Assembly: GCA_005883365.1 (NCBI GenBank)
Contig: VAXA01000011.1
Span: 1-23,698, forward strand
Length of the DNA: 23,698 nt
DNA from: Actinomycetota bacterium
GTDB lineage: Bacteria > Actinomycetota > Thermoleophilia > Gaiellales > Gaiellaceae
Reading direction: 5' to 3'
Positions 7,287-14,792 of this stretch are shown in pieces. The notes under the pieces are model-generated. The model saw only the letters and a list, made by a program, of their open reading frames with translations, searched no databases and was not told the DNA's origin. Numbering within the stretch: the stretch's first letter is position 1; every line of letters begins with the position of its first letter. A program made the position numbers and the translations under genes.

Positions 7287-7877
7287 TTGACGCACTTCTT
7301 CACGAGCCACGGTTTGCCCCTGCTCTTCGCGGTCGTCCTGCTCGAGTCGTTCGGGATCCCGCTGCCGGGTGAGACGGCGCTGATCGCCTTCGGGGTGCTC
7401 GCCTCGCAGGGGCACTACTCGATCGGCTGGGTAATCGTGGTCGCCGCCGCAGGGGCGATTGTCGGGGACAATCTCGGCTACTGGCTGATCGGGCGGCTCG
7501 GCGGGCGGAGGCTGTTCGAGCGCTGGGAGCCGCTGCGCCGCTACGCCGATCGGTTCCTCCCTGCGGCCGAGCGGCTCATGGCGAAGCACGGCGGGAAGAC
7601 GGTCTTCTTCGGCCGCTTCATTACGGTACTGCGGTACACGGCAGCCTGGGTGGCCGGCATCGGCCGGATGCCGTGGTGGAGGTTCCTGTTCTGGAACGCG
7701 GCCGGGGGGATCTGCTGGGCGACCGCGGTGGGGCTCGTTGCCTACTACGCGGGACACGCCGCCGCCGACGCGATCCAGCGCTACGGGATCTATGCCGCCG
7801 CCGGGATCGTGCTCGCGCTCCTGATCGGCTTCTTCGTCACGCACCGCGGTAAGAAGTGGCTGGAGAATCGGCTGTAG
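7287..7877 (+). CDS. DedA family membrane protein
   Basis: The 196-residue protein shows the DedA signatures: LLESFGIPLPGET near residues 18-30, VGDNLGYWLIGRLGG near 60-74, and GRFITVLRYTAAWVAGIGRMPWWRFLFWNAAGGICWA near 110-146. Several hydrophobic segments and re-entrant-like loops fit an inner-membrane protein. DedA proteins move or flip lipids, and some recycle undecaprenyl phosphate. Whether this one does so cannot be told from sequence. Translation probably starts at the TTG at 7287, placed 7 nt after a -10 box; no better in-frame start precedes the first membrane segment. The next gene overlaps its end by 22 nt. Confidence 0.9.
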   Translation: MTHFFTSHGLPLLFAVVLLESFGIPLPGETALIAFGVLASQGHYSIGWVIVVAAAGAIVGDNLGYWLIGRLGGRRLFERWEPLRRYADRFLPAAERLMAKHGGKTVFFGRFITVLRYTAAWVAGIGRMPWWRFLFWNAAGGICWATAVGLVAYYAGHAAADAIQRYGIYAAAGIVLALLIGFFVTHRGKKWLENRL

Positions 7878-8770
7878 CGCGTCGGCTCGCGCTCGCCCTC
7901 GCGCTCGGGCTCATCGTTGCCGGCTGCGGCGGCGGTGGCGGCTCGGCAGGTTCGACCGTTCCGACCACCGCTCCGCCGTCCGTCCGGGTGCCGGCCTTCA
8001 CGCACGTCGTTCTCGTGGTGTTCGAGAACCACGAGGCGACGTCGATCGCCGGCAATCCCGCGGCACCGACGTTCAACGCGCTCGCGCGGCGCTACGCAAC
8101 GATGACGGACTACGACGCCGTCGCCCACCCGAGCCTGCCGAACTACCTCGCGCTCGTGTCCGGCTCGACACAGGGGATCTCGAGCGATTGCACAAGCTGC
8201 ATCGTCGAGGCCCGGAGCCTTGCCGACACGCTCGCGGCTGCCGGGAAGACGTGGAAGACCTACGCCGAGGGGCTCCCGTATCCGGGCTTCACCGGCGGCT
8301 CGGCGGGCCGGTACGCGAAGAAGCACGACCCGTTCCTCTACTTCCGCGACGTCGTCGACTCGCGTGCCCGCCGCGACCGCGTCGTCCCGTTCACCCGGCT
8401 CGCGCGGGATCTCGCCGGTCACCGGCTTCCCGACTTCTCCCTCGTGATCCCGAACCTCTGCGACGACATGCACGACTGCTCCGTGGCGACCGGCGACGCC
8501 TGGCTCGAGGCGCATGTCGTGCCACTGCTGCACTCACCCGAGCTGCGCGGCGGCGTCGTCTTCGTCGTGTTCGACGAGGGGACGAGCGATGCGGGAGGCG
8601 GCGGCCGTGTCGAGGCGCTTGCGCTCGGGCCGACCGTGCGGCGCGGTTCGAGGTTCGCCAAGGCGACGAACCACTACGGCCTCCTACGGACGATCGAGGA
8701 CGCCTGGGCGCTACCACGGCTCGGGCTCTCCCGCACCGCGACCCCGGTCGGACGTATTTGGAGGAGGTAG
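7856..8770 (+). CDS. Lipoprotein phosphoesterase (acid phosphatase/phospholipase C-like family)
   Basis: The 304-residue protein starts with a lipoprotein signal. A short basic stretch with RR at 9-10 is followed by a hydrophobic run of leucine and alanine, then the lipobox VAGC with the lipidated cysteine at residue 24. A glycine/serine/threonine/proline linker follows. The mature domain has HVVLVVFENHEATS (FENH at 56-59), AHPSLPNYLALVSGST (H91-Y97), DFSLVIPNLCDDMHDC, VVFVVFDEG and ATNHYGLLRTIEDAWALPRLG. These are motifs of the phosphoesterase family that includes bacterial acid phosphatases and phospholipase C. Two cysteine pairs (SSDCTSC, LCDDMHDC) suit an exported protein. The GTG start lies inside dedA, so the two are probably coupled. 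Confidence 0.85.
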   Translation: MAGESAVARRLALALALGLIVAGCGGGGGSAGSTVPTTAPPSVRVPAFTHVVLVVFENHEATSIAGNPAAPTFNALARRYATMTDYDAVAHPSLPNYLALVSGSTQGISSDCTSCIVEARSLADTLAAAGKTWKTYAEGLPYPGFTGGSAGRYAKKHDPFLYFRDVVDSRARRDRVVPFTRLARDLAGHRLPDFSLVIPNLCDDMHDCSVATGDAWLEAHVVPLLHSPELRGGVVFVVFDEGTSDAGGGGRVEALALGPTVRRGSRFAKATNHYGLLRTIEDAWALPRLGLSRTATPVGRIWRR

Positions 8771-8803
8771 GACTCCGAGCCTGAGTGCTGAATCCTCACG
8801 GCC

Positions 8804-9376
8804 ATGCTCCAGTCCATCGCACGCGCGCTCGAGCAGCGCGACCAGACCCTCGGCCACGGCGCACGCGTCGCCGCGCTTGCCGAGCCTGTCGCACTGGCGC
8901 TGGGATGGGATCGCGAGCGGATCCGCGCCCTTCGGCTCGCCGCGCCTCTCCACGACGTGGGCAAGGTCAAGGTGCGGCCGCAGCTGCTCGGCAAGCCCGG
9001 CCCGCTAACGCTCGAGGAGGTCGCGGAGATCCGAAGCCATCCGGCGGCCGGTGCTCAGCTCGTCCTGCCGCTGCGGAGGTTCCACGATGCGCTCCCGTAC
9101 GTCCTCTTCCACCACGAGCGCTGGGACGGTGACGGCTACCCGGCGCGGCTGAGCGGCCGGCGAATTCCAATCGAGGCACGGATCCTCGCAATCGCCGACG
9201 CTTTCGACGCGATGATCTCGCAGCGGCCCTACCGCCGTCCGCTGACGCACGACCATGCGCTCGCCGAGGTCGAGGAAGGGGCAGGGACGCAGTTCGACCC
9301 CGTCGCGGCGGAGATCTTCGTGGAGGCGTGGGCGGAGGGCTGGGACACCTGGCAGCGCACCGCCGTCGCCTCGTAG
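8804..9376 (+). CDS. HD-GYP-type phosphohydrolase
   Basis: The 190-residue protein is little more than one HD-GYP domain. GHGARVAALAEPVALALGW begins the first helices, APLHDVGKVKV gives the HD metal site, HHERWDGDGYP is the GYP loop, and ARILAIADAFDAMISQRPYR completes the core. HD-GYP proteins hydrolyse cyclic di-GMP or related cyclic dinucleotides, and all metal-site motifs appear intact. There is no receiver, sensor or membrane domain, so any regulation must come from elsewhere. The ATG at 8804 has only a weak -10-like AATCCT 7 nt upstream and no ribosome site. It may also be reached by read-through from the phosphoesterase gene, which ends 33 nt before. Its stop is 5 bp from that of the convergent dehydrogenase. 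Confidence 0.88.
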   Translation: MLQSIARALEQRDQTLGHGARVAALAEPVALALGWDRERIRALRLAAPLHDVGKVKVRPQLLGKPGPLTLEEVAEIRSHPAAGAQLVLPLRRFHDALPYVLFHHERWDGDGYPARLSGRRIPIEARILAIADAFDAMISQRPYRRPLTHDHALAEVEEGAGTQFDPVAAEIFVEAWAEGWDTWQRTAVAS

Positions 9377-9381
9377 CAGGG

Positions 9382-10455
9382 CTAGAGCGCAGCCCAAATT
9401 TCGAGCTTCGCCCGGACCCGGCCGATCACCTCGTCCGTGAACTCGCGCGTGCCGAGGTGACCGCCGAGATCAGCGGTGCGCGCGCCCTGCGCGACCGCCT
9501 CGAGGCACCCCTCGCGGATGGCCCGCCCGGCGCTCTGCGCCTCCTCGCCGGCGTGCGAAAGCAGCGCCGCACCGGCGAGGATCATCGCCATCGGGTTCGC
9601 AACGTTCTTCCCCTGGAGTGACGGCGCCGTCCCGTGAGCTGCCTCGGCCATGATCGCAGCGGGCTCCAAATCGGACTCGAAGGCAACGAGCAGCGACTCC
9701 GAGCCGGCGATCGAGCCGAACAGCGGCAGGACGAGGTCGGACAGGATGTCGCCGTCGCGATTGAGCGCCGGAATCACGAGCGGGTCGCCGGCGGAGGAGA
9801 GGAGGAGCGCGAACGTCGCGTCGATGAGCTGCGGCTCGTATGGCACGTCCGGGTGGCGTGCCGCGGCCACGTCCATCTCCTCCTTCAGCATGCCCTCGTA
9901 CGTCGGGCTGACGGTGTATTTCGGGCCGCCGAAGACCTTGGCAGCGGTCCGCCCGGCCTGACGAAACGCGAACTCGGCAACAGCGTGACAGATGCGGCGC
10001 TCGATCCGCTCGGTGCGGAACGCGACCTCGTCGTCTCCCTCGCCCTCCCGCCACTCCTTCGCGCCGTAGGCGTCGCCGACCGCCATCCGGACGATCGAGA
10101 TCGGCGCATGCACGCCGCCCAGTGGCGCCACGCCCGGGATCCGGCGGCCAGTGCGCACGATCACCTTTCCACCGATCTCCTCGCGGAGGATGCGATTCGG
10201 AGAGCCGACGTCGCCCCGTCCCTCGGGCGTGACCGTCGCCGCTTTCAGCCCGAGCCCGTGCTCGCGGACGGCCGCGGCCGCCTCGTGGACAATCCCGTTT
10301 TCGGTCTGGCGGCGCCGCTCGAGCGAGAGATCGAAGCGCGGGAAGTCGAGCTCGACCCCGATCACGCCGGGCTCGAGAACGCGCAGGCTCTCCTCCAGCA
10401 GTTCCTGCCCCGTCTCGTCGCCTTCGAGGACGACGATCGTCCGCTCGTCGCGCAT
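9382..10455 (-). CDS. Isocitrate/isopropylmalate dehydrogenase family protein
   Basis: The 357-residue protein belongs to the NAD(P)-dependent beta-decarboxylating dehydrogenases. The C-terminal half has the firm signatures: NRDGDILSDLVLPLFGSIAG for metal and substrate binding and EAAHGTAPSLQGKNVANPMAMILAGAALL for the cofactor. The N-terminus reads VVLEGDETGQELL where most relatives have GDGIGPE. The usual arginine-rich substrate segment is altered (RTGRRIPGVAPLGG). The substrate (isocitrate, isopropylmalate or another malate-like acid) is therefore uncertain. The ATG at 10455 is preferred over upstream starts because a TAGGAT box lies 7 nt before it and homology begins there. It stands alone, divergent from the topoisomerase gene by 56 bp. 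Confidence 0.85.
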   Translation of the reverse strand: MRDERTIVVLEGDETGQELLEESLRVLEPGVIGVELDFPRFDLSLERRRQTENGIVHEAAAAVREHGLGLKAATVTPEGRGDVGSPNRILREEIGGKVIVRTGRRIPGVAPLGGVHAPISIVRMAVGDAYGAKEWREGEGDDEVAFRTERIERRICHAVAEFAFRQAGRTAAKVFGGPKYTVSPTYEGMLKEEMDVAAARHPDVPYEPQLIDATFALLLSSAGDPLVIPALNRDGDILSDLVLPLFGSIAGSESLLVAFESDLEPAAIMAEAAHGTAPSLQGKNVANPMAMILAGAALLSHAGEEAQSAGRAIREGCLEAVAQGARTADLGGHLGTREFTDEVIGRVRAKLEIWAAL

Positions 10456-10462
10456 CGGGTCG

Positions 10463-10468
10463 ATCCTA
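10463..10468 (-). promoter_or_regulatory. -10 box of the isocitrate/isopropylmalate-type dehydrogenase gene
   Basis: On the minus strand this is TAGGAT, 7 nt before the ATG at 10455. It predicts a leaderless transcript and helps choose this ATG over the longer open frame. Confidence 0.5.
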
Positions 10469-10511
10469 GTGGCGGTTTCGCATCGCCTGGTGCGGTCGAC
10501 AATCCGCGGAC

Positions 10512-11552
10512 ATGTCCGAGGAACGGAGCAGGCCACGCGGCGGCTGGACTCGCAGAGGGCGGAAAGGGCGCTTCCGCTATCTCGACGCGAAAGGCCGGCG
10601 CATCGCGGACGAGATCCAACTCGCGCGGATCGAATCCCTCGCGATTCCTCCGGCCTGGACCGACGTGTGGATCTCGCCGCGCCCGTACGCGAAGCTGCAG
10701 GCGACCGGCTACGACAAGGCGGGCCGCAAGCAGTACGTCTACCACGCGGATTATCGCGCGGCGCAGGATCAGGCGAAATACGACGGGCTCATCCGTTTCG
10801 GTGAACGCCTGCCCGAATTGCGCGCCGCGATGACCGCGCACCTCGACAAGGAGGAGCTCGACCGCGAGCGGGTATCGGCCATCGCGCTCCGCGTGATCGC
10901 GCTCGGTTGGTTCCGCGTCGGCTCGGAGCGCTATGCGCGCGAGGGAGCCTACGGGGTCACGACGCTGCTCAGACGGCACGTCGAGGTACGCGGCAGGAGG
11001 ATCAAGCTCTCGTTCCCGTCGAAGGGTGGCATCCGGGTCCGTTCCGAGCTGGTGGACGAGGATCTCGCTGACGCGATCCGCGGCCTCCTAGAGGTAAAGG
11101 GCGGGCCGCGCGTCTTCAAGTACCGCTGGGAGGACGATCTCTACAACCTCACGAGCAAGCGCTTGAACGACTACGTGAAGATCTACCTCGGGGAGGAGTT
11201 CAGCGCCAAGGACTTCCGGACGTGGGGCGGCACGCTCCTCGCAGCGATCTATTTCGCGGAGCGAGCCGACCAGCAGGGATTTCCGGAGTCGGAACGTGAA
11301 CAGAAGCGGTCGGTCACGTCGGTGATGCGGCGTGTCGCGCAGCAACTTGGAAATACACCGGCGGTGACGCAGGAGTCGTACGTCTCACCCGCCGTCGTCG
11401 AGCAGTACCTGGACGGTGGAACGATCGACGATTTCCGGCCGCGACATTTGCGCGTCGTCAAAGCGCGGGATGCGGCGCTCTTGCCGGAAGAGCAGGCGAT
11501 GCTCAGCCTGCTTCGATCGTGGCGTATTCGGCGTGCACGGGGGGTGGCATAG
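10512..11552 (+). CDS. DNA topoisomerase IB
   Basis: The 346-residue protein matches the compact bacterial/poxvirus-type topoisomerase IB. An N-terminal domain (RFRYLDAKGRRI, AIPPAWTDVWISP) precedes the catalytic domain. Likely catalytic residues are R140 in GSERYARE, R236 in KDFRTWGGT, and the nucleophile Y290 in ESYVSPAVVEQY; a lysine in FPSKGG is also expected to act. These enzymes relax supercoils by nicking one strand through a 3'-phosphotyrosine link. The ATG has a poor -10-like GACAAT 8 nt upstream. The protein is complete, and the next gene begins 59 nt later with its own signals. Confidence 0.93.
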   Translation: MSEERSRPRGGWTRRGRKGRFRYLDAKGRRIADEIQLARIESLAIPPAWTDVWISPRPYAKLQATGYDKAGRKQYVYHADYRAAQDQAKYDGLIRFGERLPELRAAMTAHLDKEELDRERVSAIALRVIALGWFRVGSERYAREGAYGVTTLLRRHVEVRGRRIKLSFPSKGGIRVRSELVDEDLADAIRGLLEVKGGPRVFKYRWEDDLYNLTSKRLNDYVKIYLGEEFSAKDFRTWGGTLLAAIYFAERADQQGFPESEREQKRSVTSVMRRVAQQLGNTPAVTQESYVSPAVVEQYLDGGTIDDFRPRHLRVVKARDAALLPEEQAMLSLLRSWRIRRARGVA

Positions 11553-11570
11553 TTGCGCCTCGAGTTTCTA

Positions 11571-11606
11571 TAGGTTTCCCCCGGAAAACGCTTAAGCGAA
11601 GGAGGA
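11571..11606 (+). promoter_or_regulatory. Possible promoter, inverted repeats and ribosome site of the small zinc-ribbon gene
   Basis: TAGGTT at 11571-11576 can serve as a -10. It is followed by an inverted repeat (TTTCC at 11575-11579, GGAAA at 11583-11587), a perfect 10-bp palindrome CGCTTAAGCG at 11589-11598, and AAGGAGGAG at 11598-11606. The last is a strong Shine-Dalgarno site 5 nt before the GTG at 11612. The palindromes could be an operator or leader hairpins. This is one of the few genes here with a clear ribosome site. Confidence 0.45.
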
Positions 11607-11611
11607 GAACG

Positions 11612-11812
11612 GTGGCTCGCAAAACGGTGCTCGTGTGCGACAGTTGTGGCAACGAGGTCGACGAAGGAAAGGGTGCGGTGATGCGGGTCACGTACACCGA
11701 CGCGCGGCGTGGAGCGAAGCAGGCCGATCTCTGTGACCCGTGCGCCGGCAGGATGCCCGGGCGCGCCGCCGCCCGCCGCGGCCGCCGCCCCAAGTCCGCC
11801 ACAGCCGCCTGA
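11612..11812 (+). CDS. 66-residue zinc-ribbon protein with basic tail
   Basis: I do not recognise a named family. Four cysteines in two CxxC pairs (C9, C12; C41, C44, as CDSCGN and CDPCAGR) predict one structural zinc site. The C-terminus is strongly basic (RAAARRGRRPKSATAA) with a GRRP core reminiscent of an AT-hook, so nucleic-acid binding is plausible but unproven. The frame is open further upstream to 11519 inside the topoisomerase gene. The GTG at 11612 is preferred because of the strong ribosome site just before it and because the upstream residues look random. A 7-bp hairpin follows 10 nt after the stop. Confidence 0.7.
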   Translation: MARKTVLVCDSCGNEVDEGKGAVMRVTYTDARRGAKQADLCDPCAGRMPGRAAARRGRRPKSATAA

Positions 11813-11822
11813 TTCGCGCCTA

Positions 11823-11839
11823 GAGAGCGTCCCGCTCTC
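11823..11839 (+). terminator. Hairpin between the zinc-ribbon gene and addB
   Basis: GAGAGCG-TCC-CGCTCTC is a perfect 7-bp inverted repeat with a 3-nt loop, 10 nt after the zinc-ribbon stop. No T-run follows, so it would be an atypical terminator. It also covers the expected -35 region of the addB promoter and could instead be an operator. Confidence 0.4.
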
Positions 11840-11843
11840 GCGC

Positions 11844-11849
11844 TAGCGT
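11844..11849 (+). promoter_or_regulatory. -10 box of the addB-addA-nth operon
   Basis: TAGCGT lies 6 nt before the GTG at 11856 and sits within the 8-bp palindrome CGCTAGCG (11841-11848). It predicts a leaderless mRNA for the repair operon. No -35 is visible, as the expected place is occupied by the hairpin at 11823-11839. Confidence 0.45.
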
Positions 11850-11855
11850 AGGCGG

Positions 11856-14792
11856 GTGCCGCTTCGCCTCATTGCGGGACCTGCCAACGCGGGCAAGGTC
11901 GAGCTGCTGCTCGGCCGCTACCTCGATGCGCTCGAGGTCCCGAACGGGCCCGAGCCCATGCTGATCGTGCCGAATCGGGCTGACGTCGACCGTGTCGAGC
12001 TCGAGCTGCTGGCGCGGCGGCCCGCGCTCCTCGGCGGGTCGATCGGCACCTTCGACGACGTGTTCCGGGGGCTCGCCGGCGGCATCGCCGATGCCCGTAG
12101 GCAGCTGGGACGGGCGGAGCAGACGCTCCTCGTCCGTCGCGTCGTGAGCGGCACGGACCTCAACGGTCTCGGACGATCCGCCGCCCACGCAGGGTTCGTC
12201 GACGCGCTCCAGCAGGTGCTCGACGAGCTCGAGTCGGGACTGCTCGATCCCGACGCGGTCGAAGGCGAGCTCGGCGTGCTCTATGCCGGCTACCGCGACG
12301 AACTCGACCGGCTCGCGAGGTGGGACCGCGGCGTGCTCCGCAGTCGCGCCGTCGAGCGCCTTCGTACAGATCTGGATTCCTGGCAGGGCCAGCCCGTCTT
12401 CGCCTACGGCTTCGAGGACCTCACCGGCGCGGAGTGGGCACTGCTCGAGGCGCTCGCCGCGCGCGCCGAGGTGACTGTCTCGCTCCCGTACGAGCCGGGT
12501 CGGCCCGCATTCGCCGCGCTCCGCGGGACGGCCGAGGACCTGGCGGCACTCGCCCCGCATCCGGTCGAGGAGCTCCCACCGCGCTACGCCGCAGTCGCGC
12601 CGCCGGCGCTCGCGCATCTCGAGCGCACGCTGTTCGCCGACGAGCCCGGGAGCGCGCCGCCGCTCGACGGCGTGATTCGCTTCTTCGAGGGAGCGGGCAG
12701 CCGCGGCACGCTCGAGCTCGTCGCCGAGGAGGTGCTGACGCTCGCCCGCGGCGGCATGCCGCCCGAGCGGATCGGGCTCGTCGTCCCGGGATACGACCGG
12801 ATTCGCGGCGCGCTCGAGACGGTGCTCGGCTCGTTCGGCATCCCGTACGCGGTCGACGGCGAGCTCCGCCTCACGCAGACGCCGCTCGCCAACGCACTCG
12901 CGGCGCTCTTGCGCTTCGGGTGGGGAGAAGGGACGCGCACCGACCTCTTCCGCTTCCTCCGCTCACCGTTTTCCGGGCTCGAGCGGCGGGCGGTCGATTT
13001 CGTCGAGGGACGCTTGCGGGGGCGCGCCGTGCAGGCGCCGGAGCGGGTCGTCGACGAGGCGGAACGCCTGCGCGGCGAGCCGCTGCCTGAGCTGGCGGAG
13101 CTGCGCGACGCCGCCGATCCGGTCGCGGCGGTGCGGGAGCTCGCCGAACGAATGCTCCGGAACGCGTACGGGGTCGAACGGCCGCCGGCGGACGCCGCGA
13201 GCCGGTTCGACCTTCGAGCCTACGAGGCGCTGAGGCGGCTGCTCGACGAGCTCGAGGGCTGGAGCGAGCTCACCGGGGAGGTCAGCCGCGAGGACGTTCT
13301 CGCGGCGGTCGAGCGTGCAGCGCTGTCTTCCCGGCCGGGCGACGACGCGGGCCGGGTGGCGGTCGTCAACTTGCGGCGCGCTCGCACGCGGCGCTTCGAC
13401 GCCGTCTTCGTGCTCGGGCTGGAGGAGGGGAGCCTCCCCCGCCGGGGCGCCGGGTCTCCGTTCCTCGACGACGACGCTCGGCGGGGGCTGGACGAGCGAG
13501 GTGCACGGCTCGCGCGGCCGGATCCGGTCGCGCTCGATCGCTACCTCTTCTACACGGCCTGCACGCGCGCCTCGCAGCGCCTCTATCTCGTGCGCGAGGC
13601 GGCGGACGACGACGGCAGCCCGCGCGAGGCGAGCCCGTTCTGGCACGACGTCGAGTCGCTCTTCGACGGGGAGGACGTGCGGCGCTGGACGCGCCGCCGT
13701 CCACTCTCGGCGCTGACGTGGCCGCTCGAGGACGCGCCGACCGACCGCGAGCGGCTGCGGGCCCTCGCGGAGCTCGCCGCGCACGACGCGGCCGCGGCGG
13801 ACGCGCTCGCTCGCGCAAACGGGTGGGACCGGAGGCTCGAACGCGCTCGTCGCGCGTTCCGGCGGTCGACGCGGCTGACGCACCCGCTCGTGCTCGAGCA
13901 GCTCGGCTCGCGTACCGCGTTCGCCGTGACGGAACTCGAGCGCTTCGCCGATTGCTCCTCAGCCTGGTTCGTCGAACGCTTCCTCGACCCGAAGACGATC
14001 GACGCCGAGCCCGACGCTAAGCAGCGCGGCAGCGTCGCCCACAACGCCCTCTTCCGCTTCTTCACGCGGGTCCCCGCCGAGCTGGGTGTAGAGAAGCTCG
14101 AGCCGCAGCACGTGGAGGCGGCGACCGGGCTGATGCGCCGCTGCCTCGACGAGTCGCTGGCCGGGGTGCGCATGGATCTCACCGAGATGCAGGAGCGAGA
14201 GCTCGACCAGACGCTGTGGCGCGACCTCGCGGCGTTTGTTGAAGAGGAGTGCGAGTCGCAGCTGCCGCTCGTGCCGCGCCGCTTCGAGGTCTCGTTCGGC
14301 AGCGAGCGGGCGGCGCCCGAGCTGCAGCGCGGGCTCGAGCTCGGTGCGGGCCTGACCCTCTCCGGGAAGATCGACCGCATCGACGTCGACCCGTTCGGCG
14401 CGCGCGGGGTCGTCCAGGACTACAAGTCGGGCAAGAGCGCCCACTCGGCGCGACAGATCGAGAGCGAGCTGCGGCTCCAAATCCCCCTCTACATGCTCGT
14501 CCTGCGCGACCTCGTCGGGCTGGAGCCGCTCGGCGGCCTCTACCGGCCGCTCGCGGGAGCGCGGAAGCCGCGAGGGCTCGTGCGCGGCTCGGAGGCCGAG
14601 ACGCTGCCGGGCTACGTGTCGCACGACTACCTCGACGAGGAGGCGTTCTGGGGCGTCGTCGAGTCGGCGCGTGAGACCGCGACGGCGCTCGCCGAGCGGA
14701 TGCGGAAAGGCGACGTCCGCCACGACCCGCTCGGCGGCGAGTGCCCGAGCTGGTGCGACCTCTGGCCCATCTGCCGGATCGAGCGACCGTGA
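11856..14792 (+). CDS. addB: AddB-like helicase-nuclease subunit (PD-(D/E)XK, Fe-S type)
   Basis: The 978-residue protein has an N-terminal UvrD-like region whose phosphate loop GPANAGKV (8-15) lacks the usual S/T after lysine, so ATP hydrolysis is doubtful. Later parts resemble AddB: FDAVFVLGLEEGSLPRRG (near 510) and DRYLFYTACTRASQRLYLV (near 565). The nuclease domain shows RGSVAHNAL, D840 in SGKIDRID, and D855 and K857 in VQDYKSGK, followed by QIPLYML. Four cysteines (C700, C963, C967, C973) fit the iron-sulfur clasp of AddB-type nucleases, although the spacing is Cx3C where Cx2C is usual. With AddA it should resect double-strand breaks and load RecA. Its stop overlaps the addA start by 4 nt (GTGA). 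Confidence 0.88.
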   Translation: MPLRLIAGPANAGKVELLLGRYLDALEVPNGPEPMLIVPNRADVDRVELELLARRPALLGGSIGTFDDVFRGLAGGIADARRQLGRAEQTLLVRRVVSGTDLNGLGRSAAHAGFVDALQQVLDELESGLLDPDAVEGELGVLYAGYRDELDRLARWDRGVLRSRAVERLRTDLDSWQGQPVFAYGFEDLTGAEWALLEALAARAEVTVSLPYEPGRPAFAALRGTAEDLAALAPHPVEELPPRYAAVAPPALAHLERTLFADEPGSAPPLDGVIRFFEGAGSRGTLELVAEEVLTLARGGMPPERIGLVVPGYDRIRGALETVLGSFGIPYAVDGELRLTQTPLANALAALLRFGWGEGTRTDLFRFLRSPFSGLERRAVDFVEGRLRGRAVQAPERVVDEAERLRGEPLPELAELRDAADPVAAVRELAERMLRNAYGVERPPADAASRFDLRAYEALRRLLDELEGWSELTGEVSREDVLAAVERAALSSRPGDDAGRVAVVNLRRARTRRFDAVFVLGLEEGSLPRRGAGSPFLDDDARRGLDERGARLARPDPVALDRYLFYTACTRASQRLYLVREAADDDGSPREASPFWHDVESLFDGEDVRRWTRRRPLSALTWPLEDAPTDRERLRALAELAAHDAAAADALARANGWDRRLERARRAFRRSTRLTHPLVLEQLGSRTAFAVTELERFADCSSAWFVERFLDPKTIDAEPDAKQRGSVAHNALFRFFTRVPAELGVEKLEPQHVEAATGLMRRCLDESLAGVRMDLTEMQERELDQTLWRDLAAFVEEECESQLPLVPRRFEVSFGSERAAPELQRGLELGAGLTLSGKIDRIDVDPFGARGVVQDYKSGKSAHSARQIESELRLQIPLYMLVLRDLVGLEPLGGLYRPLAGARKPRGLVRGSEAETLPGYVSHDYLDEEAFWGVVESARETATALAERMRKGDVRHDPLGGECPSWCDLWPICRIERP

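Noticed and set aside
10456..10536. Upstream extension of the minus-strand dehydrogenase to 10536
   Set aside because: The extra 27 residues would overlap the topoisomerase gene and have no family similarity. The -10 box at 10463-10468 fits the ATG at 10455.
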